From NCBI GenBank assembly GCA_963744915.1, contig CAVUUY010000007.1, positions 434,001 to 498,000 of the forward strand: 64,000 nucleotides of DNA. The letters are read 5' to 3'. This document shows, in pieces, positions 58,493 to 64,000 of the stretch; position 1 is the stretch's first letter, and every line of letters begins with the position of its first letter. A model generated the notes under the pieces. It made no database searches. It saw only the letters and a list, made by a program, of their open reading frames with translations, and was not told the origin of the DNA. This DNA comes from DATAFF01 sp963744915 (lineage in GTDB: Bacteria; Pseudomonadota; Alphaproteobacteria; Rhizobiales; Aestuariivirgaceae). The translations under genes and the position numbers were made by a program.

Positions 58493-58969
58493 ATGCCCAA
58501 ACCCTCCGTCGTGCACGCCACCTTCGCCGTCGAACGCACCTTCGATGCCACCCCGGCCGAAATGTTCAACGCCTTTGCCGATCCGAAGGCCAAGGCCCAG
58601 TGGTTCGGCGGGCCCGACGATTGGGAGAGAGGTCCGCGGGAGTTCGACTTCCGCGTCGGCGGGCGGGAGCGGACCAGCGGCGGACCGAAAGGTGGCACGA
58701 TCCACGTCTTCGACTGCATCTATCAGGACATCGTGCCCAATCAACGCATCATCTACACCTATGACTTGCATCTCGGCGCCAGCCGGATCTCGGTTTCGCT
58801 GACGACGATCGAGTTCGCGCCGGCCGGCAAGGGAACACGCCTCGTCTTGACCGAACAGGGTGCCTTTCTCGATGGCTACGACGATGCGGGGCAGCGCGAG
58901 CACGGCACCAATCTGTTGATGGACGCGCTCGGGCGCTTCGTCGAGGGGCAGCGATCCCCCCGGCACTAG
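58493..58969 (+). CDS. SRPBCC (AHSA1-like) ligand-binding protein
   Basis: The 158-residue START-like protein has the AHSA1 motif sequence VERTFDATPAEMFNAFADPK, AQWFGGPDDWE, VGGRERTSGGPKGGTIHVFD and RLVLTEQGAFLDGYDDAGQR. The family forms a large hydrophobic cavity. Those coupled with an ArsR repressor probably bind or modify the same lipophilic compound. The ligand is unknown. The preceding repressor gene is cotranscribed. Confidence 0.85.
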   Translation: MPKPSVVHATFAVERTFDATPAEMFNAFADPKAKAQWFGGPDDWERGPREFDFRVGGRERTSGGPKGGTIHVFDCIYQDIVPNQRIIYTYDLHLGASRISVSLTTIEFAPAGKGTRLVLTEQGAFLDGYDDAGQREHGTNLLMDALGRFVEGQRSPRH

Positions 58970-59188
58970 GGCGCGGGCCAGCGGATAGATCGGCGGCCTG
59001 TGCCGTTCGGCACAGGCCCGGCCTTCCGCTCCGTTAAAGCTGCGGCTCGCGTGGGAGAAGGGAAAAGGAGGGTACGGCGATCTCCCAAAAAGGGTCCTAA
59101 CCCTAGTCCATGAAGGCAAGCCGCAAGCAGATACGCGCCTGGCTCGCCACCAACCCGTTCGGCCGCTGCTGACCCGAGAGGCCGTCCG

Positions 59189-59545
59189 TCAGGCGCCGCC
59201 TTCCAGGCGCAAGACCAGCCGCTTGGGGGCGACAAGGCGATAGCTGCGCGCGATCATCTTGCCGACCCCGTCCCAATCGGTCCGCTTGTCCAGCCGGACA
59301 CCGATCCAGCCCTTGTGACCGACATAGGGCGGCACGAAATAGCTTTCCGGGTCCGCTGCCACGATGATCTCCTGAAAGCCTTCCGGCGCCTTGAGCCAGA
59401 CCGAGACCCGGCCATCCCCCCGCTTCTCCATCGCGAAGATCTTGTCCCGCACCCTGAAAGTGGGGTCTCCCCAGGCTTCCTTTTCAGTTGCCTCTGGCAA
59501 GGCGAGGCAAATTGCCCTTAGCTGCGCGGTGATCTTCTTCGACAT
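59189..59545 (-). CDS. YjbR/MmcQ-like DNA-binding-fold protein
   Basis: From ATG 59545 a 118-residue protein: MSKKITAQLRAICLALPEAT, EKEAWGDPTFRVRDKIFAME, KAPEGFQEIIVAADPESYFV, PPYVGHKGWIGVRLD and DWDGVGKMIARSYRLVAPKR. This is the YjbR (CyaY-like) fold with the final LVAPKRL motif. The family's function is not settled; it has been labelled as DNA-binding. It is divergent from glgC (about 30 bases). The start could also be ATG 59551. Confidence 0.75.
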   Translation of the reverse strand: MSKKITAQLRAICLALPEATEKEAWGDPTFRVRDKIFAMEKRGDGRVSVWLKAPEGFQEIIVAADPESYFVPPYVGHKGWIGVRLDKRTDWDGVGKMIARSYRLVAPKRLVLRLEGGA

Positions 59546-59574
59546 GCTCATCCATCTAGCAGGAGGAACCGTCG

Positions 59575-60843
59575 ATGACACGCGAAGAGAGAGGCTTCGG
59601 CAATCTCTCCCGTTCGGCCATGGCCTTCGTCCTGGCCGGCGGGCGCGGCAGCCGCCTCATGGAGCTCACCGACCGCCGCGCCAAGCCGGCGGTGTTCTTC
59701 GGCGGCAAGTCGCGCATCATCGATTTTGCCTTGTCCAATGCCATCAATTCCGGCATCCGGCGCATTTGCGTGGCGACCCAGTACAAGGCGCACAGCCTGA
59801 TCCGGCATATGCAGCGCGGCTGGAACTTCCTGCGGCCCGAACGCAACGAGTTCTTCGACATCCTGCCGGCCTCGCAAAGGGTTTCCGAGGACAAATGGTA
59901 CCTCGGTACCGCCGATGCCGTGACCCAGAACATCGACATCATCGCGAGCAACGCACCGCGCTACATAGTGATCCTGGCGGGCGACCATGTGTACAAGATG
60001 GATTATGAGCGAATGCTCGTCCAGCATGCCGATTCGGGTGCCGATGTCACCGTCGGCTGCATCGAGGTGCCGCGCCGGGAGGCCAGCGGCTTCGGCGTGA
60101 TGCAGATCGATGCGGCCAACCGCATCACCGACTTCCTGGAAAAGCCGGCGGACCCGCCGGGCATGCCGGACAATCCGCGCCTGGCACTGGCCAGCATGGG
60201 CATCTATGTCTTCGAAACGGCGCGGCTCATCGACCTCCTGCGGCACGACGCCACCGATCCGGCATCGAGTCATGATTTCGGCAAGGACATCATCCCGGCG
60301 CTGGTGCGCAGCGGCAATGCCAGCGCCCATCGCTTCTCCGAGAGCTGCGTGCGCTCGGGGACGGAGGCAGGACCATATTGGCGCGACGTCGGAACGATCG
60401 ACGCCTTCTGGGAGGCCAATATCGACCTCACCGATTTCGTTCCCGCGCTCGATCTCTATGACCGGCAATGGCCGATCTGGACCTATGCGGAAATCACCCC
60501 GCCGGCCAAGTTCATCCACGACGAGAACGGCCGCCGCGGCATGGCAACCAGCTCGCTGGTTTCCGGCGGCTGCATCATTTCGGGCACCCGCATCGACAAG
60601 TCGCTGCTGTTCACCGGTGTCTGCACCCATTCCTACGGCGAGCTCACCCATGTGGTCGCCCTGCCCTATGCCACGATCGGACGGCATGCCCGGCTGAACC
60701 GGGTGGTCATCGATCGCGGGGTCACTATTCCGGAGCGTCTGGTCGTCGGAGAGGACCCGGAAGAGGATGCGCTCCGCTTTCGCCGAACGCCGGGCGGGGT
60801 CTGTCTCATCACCCAGCCGATGATCGACCGGCTCAGGAACTGA
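59575..60843 (+). CDS. glgC: Glucose-1-phosphate adenylyltransferase
   Basis: The 422-residue protein matches GlgC throughout: MAFVLAGGRGSRLMELTDRR (nucleotide-binding), AKPAVFFGGKSRIIDFALSN, AINSGIRRICVATQYKAHSL, WYLGTADAVTQN, ILAGDHVYKMDYE and a C-terminal beta-helix. It makes ADP-glucose from ATP and glucose-1-phosphate, the first committed and allosterically regulated step of glycogen synthesis. AGGAGGA precedes ATG 59575. It is followed by glgA 2 bases after its stop. Confidence 0.97.
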   Translation: MTREERGFGNLSRSAMAFVLAGGRGSRLMELTDRRAKPAVFFGGKSRIIDFALSNAINSGIRRICVATQYKAHSLIRHMQRGWNFLRPERNEFFDILPASQRVSEDKWYLGTADAVTQNIDIIASNAPRYIVILAGDHVYKMDYERMLVQHADSGADVTVGCIEVPRREASGFGVMQIDAANRITDFLEKPADPPGMPDNPRLALASMGIYVFETARLIDLLRHDATDPASSHDFGKDIIPALVRSGNASAHRFSESCVRSGTEAGPYWRDVGTIDAFWEANIDLTDFVPALDLYDRQWPIWTYAEITPPAKFIHDENGRRGMATSSLVSGGCIISGTRIDKSLLFTGVCTHSYGELTHVVALPYATIGRHARLNRVVIDRGVTIPERLVVGEDPEEDALRFRRTPGGVCLITQPMIDRLRN

Positions 60844-60845
60844 TC

Positions 60846-62309
60846 GTGCACGTGCTGATGGTCACCTCGGAATGCGTGCCGCTCGTGAAGACCGGTGGCC
60901 TTGCCGATGCCGTCGGCGGGCTTTCACGGGCCCTCGGCGCGCTCGGCTGCGAGGTGCGGGTGCTCCTGCCCTGCTACCCTGGCGTCGCCGAGCGGGTGCG
61001 GCAGCGGCAGACGATCGCCGCGTTCGACGATCTTTTCGGCGGACCGGCGACGCTGGCGCGGGCGCAGATCGATGACGGCCCGCCATTCATTCTCGTCGAT
61101 GCCCCGCACCTCTACGGCCGGCCGGGCAATCCTTATCTCGGGCCGGACGGCAAGGATCATCCCGACAATCATTTCCGTTTCGCAGCCCTGTGCCGGGCCG
61201 CGGCGCGGCTCGTCATTGGGGCGCCGGACGGCTGGAAAGTCGATGTGGTGCACGGCCATGACTGGCAGGCGGGGCTGGCCAGCGCCTATCTCCGCCTTGG
61301 CGATGCCGGCCTGCCGCCCAGCATCTTCACCATCCACAACATCGCCTTTGCCGGGCTTTTCCCGGCAAGCGAACTGTCGCCGCTTGGCCTTCCCGACTCG
61401 CTCTTCCACCCCGAAGGGCTCGAATATTATGGCCAGATCTCCTTCCTCAAGGCCGGGCTCATGTTCTCCGACCGGCTCACGACGGTGAGCCCGACCTATG
61501 CGCGGGAAGTCCGGAGCACCGATCTCGGCATGGGATTTCAGGGCGTGCTGCAGGCGCGCGGCGACAAATTCTGCGGCATTCTCAACGGCATCGACGAGAC
61601 AGTGTGGAACCCTGAGACCGATCCGCTGATCGCCGGGCCCTTCCTGTCCCGTTCGCTTGCCGGCAAGCGGGCCAATCGCCTCGCGGCGCAATCCAGCATG
61701 AAGCTGGACACGGATGCTGCGGCTCTGCTCTTCACGGTGGTCAGCCGCCTCACCCCCCAGAAGGGCCTCGACCTCCTGGCGGCAGCGCTGCCCGGGCTGG
61801 TGGCGCGGGGCGGGCAGCTGGCCCTGCTCGGTTCCGGCTCTGCCGAGCTCGAAGCCGTTTTTGCGCGCGCCGCGGCCGACTATCCTGGACGGATCGCGGT
61901 CAGGATCGGCTATGACGAACCCCTGTCGCATCTGTTGATCGCCGGCGGCGACGCGATCCTCGTGCCGTCGCGCTTCGAACCCTGCGGCCTGACTCAGCTC
62001 TATGGGCTGCGCTATGGCACGATCCCGATCGTTGCCCGAACGGGAGGTCTGTCGGACTCGGTCATCGACGCGAATGTTGCCGCGATGGCGGTTGGCGTCG
62101 CCACCGGTATCGTCTTCGAACCCGACAATCCCGAAGAGCTGGAGCGGGCGCTCGGTCGCGCCTTCGACCTCTTTGCCGACCGGGCACGCTGGCAGAGCCT
62201 CATCCGCGCGGCGATGCGACAGCCGGTCGGCTGGAGAACCTCGGCCGAAGCCTATAAGGCAGTTTATGAAGCGGCCAGGGAGGAACGGAGCGCGTCCGGC
62301 GATCAATAG
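60846..62309 (+). CDS. glgA: Glycogen synthase
   Basis: The start is GTG 60846, 2 bases after glgC (protein begins MHVLMVTSECVPLVKTGGLA with the ADP-glucose-binding KTGGLAD). The 487-residue GT5 enzyme has HGHDWQAGL, TIHNIAFAG, LNGIDETVWNPETDP and SRFEPCGLTQLYGLRYGTIP with the catalytic Glu of the E-x7-E motif. It extends alpha-1,4-glucan chains from ADP-glucose. No glgB, glgP or glgX follows; the operon is limited to CA here. Confidence 0.96.
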   Translation: MHVLMVTSECVPLVKTGGLADAVGGLSRALGALGCEVRVLLPCYPGVAERVRQRQTIAAFDDLFGGPATLARAQIDDGPPFILVDAPHLYGRPGNPYLGPDGKDHPDNHFRFAALCRAAARLVIGAPDGWKVDVVHGHDWQAGLASAYLRLGDAGLPPSIFTIHNIAFAGLFPASELSPLGLPDSLFHPEGLEYYGQISFLKAGLMFSDRLTTVSPTYAREVRSTDLGMGFQGVLQARGDKFCGILNGIDETVWNPETDPLIAGPFLSRSLAGKRANRLAAQSSMKLDTDAAALLFTVVSRLTPQKGLDLLAAALPGLVARGGQLALLGSGSAELEAVFARAAADYPGRIAVRIGYDEPLSHLLIAGGDAILVPSRFEPCGLTQLYGLRYGTIPIVARTGGLSDSVIDANVAAMAVGVATGIVFEPDNPEELERALGRAFDLFADRARWQSLIRAAMRQPVGWRTSAEAYKAVYEAAREERSASGDQ

Positions 62310-63901
62310 CCGATCGCACAGCCGTCCTTGCGTGGATCGGAAGCGCCGGAGAGCACGGTGTTTCCCCAATCGATGGCGACCGCCTGCGCACCGCCGATCG
62401 GCGACGGTCGATCGACCAATTCATAGCCCATGCCCTGCAGGGCGCCGATCACCTCCGCGGGCATCGTCAGCTCGGCCTCGACGGTCTTTGTACCGGGCAG
62501 CGGAAAGAATCGGGGCACGCTCATCGCCGACTGGATGTCCATGCCGTAATCCAGCACCTTGGAGACGAACGATGCATGACCGATCGCCTGGTAGTGGCCG
62601 CCCATGACGCCGAACGACATGCACACGCGTCCATCCTTGACCAGCATGGCCGGAATGATGGTGTGCAGCGGCCTCTTTCCCGGGCCGATGGCGTTGGCAT
62701 GTCCCGGCACCAGCGAGAAGCAGATGCCGCGATCATGCAGGACAACGCCGCTGGTCGGTGCGGCGAGTCCCGATCCGAAATTGTCGAACAGCGAGTTGAT
62801 GAAGCTCGCCGCATTGCGATCCTTGTCGACCACGCTGATATAGACCGTGTCGCTATAGGGGTGCTGCGCCGGATGGGATGCCGGTTCCGCTATGCCGCCC
62901 TGGGCGATCTTCGACCGCAGCGCGCGGGAAAAGCGCGGCGAGAGAATGTCCTCGACGTCGATCGGGCTGTGCTTCGGATCGCCGATTGCTGCATCGCGCA
63001 CCGCATAGGCCAGGCGGCAGGCCTCGATCTCCAGATGGTAGCGTTCGATCGACAGCGGATCGGGATGAACCGGCATGCCTTCCAGAATGTTGAGAATGAG
63101 GAGCGCGATGATCCCCTGGCCATTGGGTGGGCACTCCACGACGTCATGGCCGCGATAGCTGGTGCGGATGGGCTCGACATATTCGCCGCGCGCATTGGCG
63201 AAGTCGCTGAGCGTGTGCGGCCCTCCGAGCTGGCGCAGGCAGCCAACCATGTCTTCGGCGATGGCTCCGGTGTAAAAAGCGTCTCGCCCGCCCGTGGCGA
63301 TCCGCTCCAGAGTGTTCGCCAGCGCTTCCTGGCGATGGACGCTGCCGAGGGCCGGCGCCTCGCCGTCGACCAGAAGCAGGCGACGGGCGTCGGGATTCTG
63401 GCGGAGAAAATCGGCCTGGCTGGCCCAGTCGAAATGGACCCGCTCGGTCACCGGGTAGCCGTCGCGAGCCAAATGGATGGCCGGCTGCAGCACGTCGCCG
63501 AGCGACCGGGTGCCATGGTCGTGCAGCAGCTGTTCCCAGGCATCGACGGCGCCCGGAATGGTGACGGCGAAAGCGGAATTGCGCGGGATCTCTACTGTTC
63601 CGACCATCGCCCGGCAGCGTTCCAGCGTGGCCCCGGCGGGAGCGCGTCCCGAGCCGTTGAAGGCCACGATCCGGTCCTCGCCCCGCGGCGCATAAAGGGC
63701 GAAGCAGTCGCCGCCGATGCCGGTCGAGCCGGGCTCGACGACGCATTGCACGGCTGAGGCCGCGACCGCTGCATCCATGGCATTGCCACCGTCCTGCAGG
63801 ACATTGATCGCGGTCAAGGTGGCGAGCGGATGCGAGGTGGCGGCCATGCCCTGGCGCGACATGACGACGGAACGACCAGGCGTCTGAAGGTCTCTCACCA
63901 C
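62303..63901 (-). CDS. Gamma-glutamyltransferase family protein
   Basis: The 532-residue Ntn-hydrolase precursor has the autocatalytic site HPYSDTVYIS, where Thr352 would become the N-terminal nucleophile of the small subunit. Other motifs are GGNAMDAAVAASAVQCVVEP and GGDCFALY, the large-subunit core. No signal peptide is apparent at ATG 63901 (MVRDLQTPGRSVVMSRQGMA), which is atypical for GGT, so it may be a cytoplasmic relative such as cephalosporin-acylase/YwrD-like. Its last 7 bases overlap the end of glgA (convergent). Confidence 0.88.
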   Translation of the reverse strand: MVRDLQTPGRSVVMSRQGMAATSHPLATLTAINVLQDGGNAMDAAVAASAVQCVVEPGSTGIGGDCFALYAPRGEDRIVAFNGSGRAPAGATLERCRAMVGTVEIPRNSAFAVTIPGAVDAWEQLLHDHGTRSLGDVLQPAIHLARDGYPVTERVHFDWASQADFLRQNPDARRLLLVDGEAPALGSVHRQEALANTLERIATGGRDAFYTGAIAEDMVGCLRQLGGPHTLSDFANARGEYVEPIRTSYRGHDVVECPPNGQGIIALLILNILEGMPVHPDPLSIERYHLEIEACRLAYAVRDAAIGDPKHSPIDVEDILSPRFSRALRSKIAQGGIAEPASHPAQHPYSDTVYISVVDKDRNAASFINSLFDNFGSGLAAPTSGVVLHDRGICFSLVPGHANAIGPGKRPLHTIIPAMLVKDGRVCMSFGVMGGHYQAIGHASFVSKVLDYGMDIQSAMSVPRFFPLPGTKTVEAELTMPAEVIGALQGMGYELVDRPSPIGGAQAVAIDWGNTVLSGASDPRKDGCAIGY

Positions 63902-63953
63902 AAGGCTCTCTTCTCGAATGGACAGTCTCGCGAACCTGGCACAGACTAGTTCA

Positions 63954-64000
63954 ATGTCTGAGCTTGATCTTGCAATTTCGATTGCGCTTGGCGTGGGGCT
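63954..64000 (+). CDS. Start of a membrane protein (partial, possible DUF4126)
   Basis: ATG 63954 opens MSELDLAISIALGVG and runs off the window edge. The glycine-rich hydrophobic beginning resembles the first helix of DUF4126-type membrane proteins, but 15 residues are too few for a secure call. It is divergent from the gamma-glutamyltransferase gene. Confidence 0.3.
   Translation, partial: MSELDLAISIALGVG

Noticed and set aside
1..64000. CRISPR arrays, rRNA genes or toxin-antitoxin pairs
   Set aside because: No regularly spaced repeats, no rRNA sequence and no paired small toxin-like genes were found.

Overview
The window looks like a chromosome segment of a high-GC alphaproteobacterium, most likely a soil or plant-associated Hyphomicrobiales (Rhizobiales). 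Pointers are DUF5681, BA14K-like, DUF5335, extensin-like and Omp25/31-like proteins, paired DUF892 ferritin-like proteins, a GGAAC-N16-CGTT promoter of the EcfG general-stress type, and a tRNA-Lys 3' piece with alphaproteobacterial sequence. No species can be named from this sequence alone.

The window has two parts. Positions 1 to about 22,556 look like the right end of an integrated, decaying genomic island. This part carries a tyrosine integrase (21129-22403, minus), an AlpA-type regulator, primase and terminase remnants, a serine recombinase plus a second recombinase remnant, phage-type muramidase and SleB-type hydrolase genes, and at least fifteen broken genes (frameshifted, internally deleted, or reduced to a domain fragment). 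Intact genes in it include an AraC regulator, an MFS exporter, a MlaC-like periplasmic protein, a patatin-like phospholipase and some very small membrane proteins. The island ends at 22557-22608, a 52-nt copy of the 3' part of tRNA-Lys(UUU), the footprint of integration into a tRNA gene. The intact tRNA should lie to the left of the window.

From 22609 onward the sequence is GC-rich, densely coding and almost free of broken genes. In order: a sorbitol-dehydrogenase-like SDR, an Nramp-family transporter, a DUF892 protein, a LprI/MliC-like secreted protein, a DMSP-lyase-like cupin, a DUF5666-like secreted protein, a 2-keto-3-deoxy-sugar-acid dehydratase, a VOC protein, DUF5335, a divergent alkylation-repair pair (Ada/AlkA fusion and Ogt) around a 13-bp inverted repeat, a two-subunit TPP decarboxylase next to a PEP-mutase/isocitrate-lyase-family protein, a cyclic-nucleotide-gated K+ channel, an orphan peptide-type binding protein, an extensin-like protein, and an M24-fold hydrolase coupled to a 3-hydroxyisobutyrate-dehydrogenase-like enzyme. 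Next is an Lhr-type helicase, the only clearly interrupted gene in this part.

The most notable pathway unit is 45040-51577: four overlapping minus-strand genes encoding acetone-carboxylase-like beta, alpha and gamma subunits and an SDR, divergent from a LuxR-type regulator. It could carboxylate a ketone to a beta-keto acid, with the SDR handling the related alcohol or hydroxy acid. After it come a MarR-EmrA-EmrB efflux operon, a VOC protein, a BA14K-like protein, a stress-promoter DUF892 gene, an Omp25/31-like barrel, an ArsR-SRPBCC pair whose start codon lies inside a perfect 16-bp palindrome, a YjbR-like protein, glgC-glgA for glycogen synthesis, and a gamma-glutamyltransferase.
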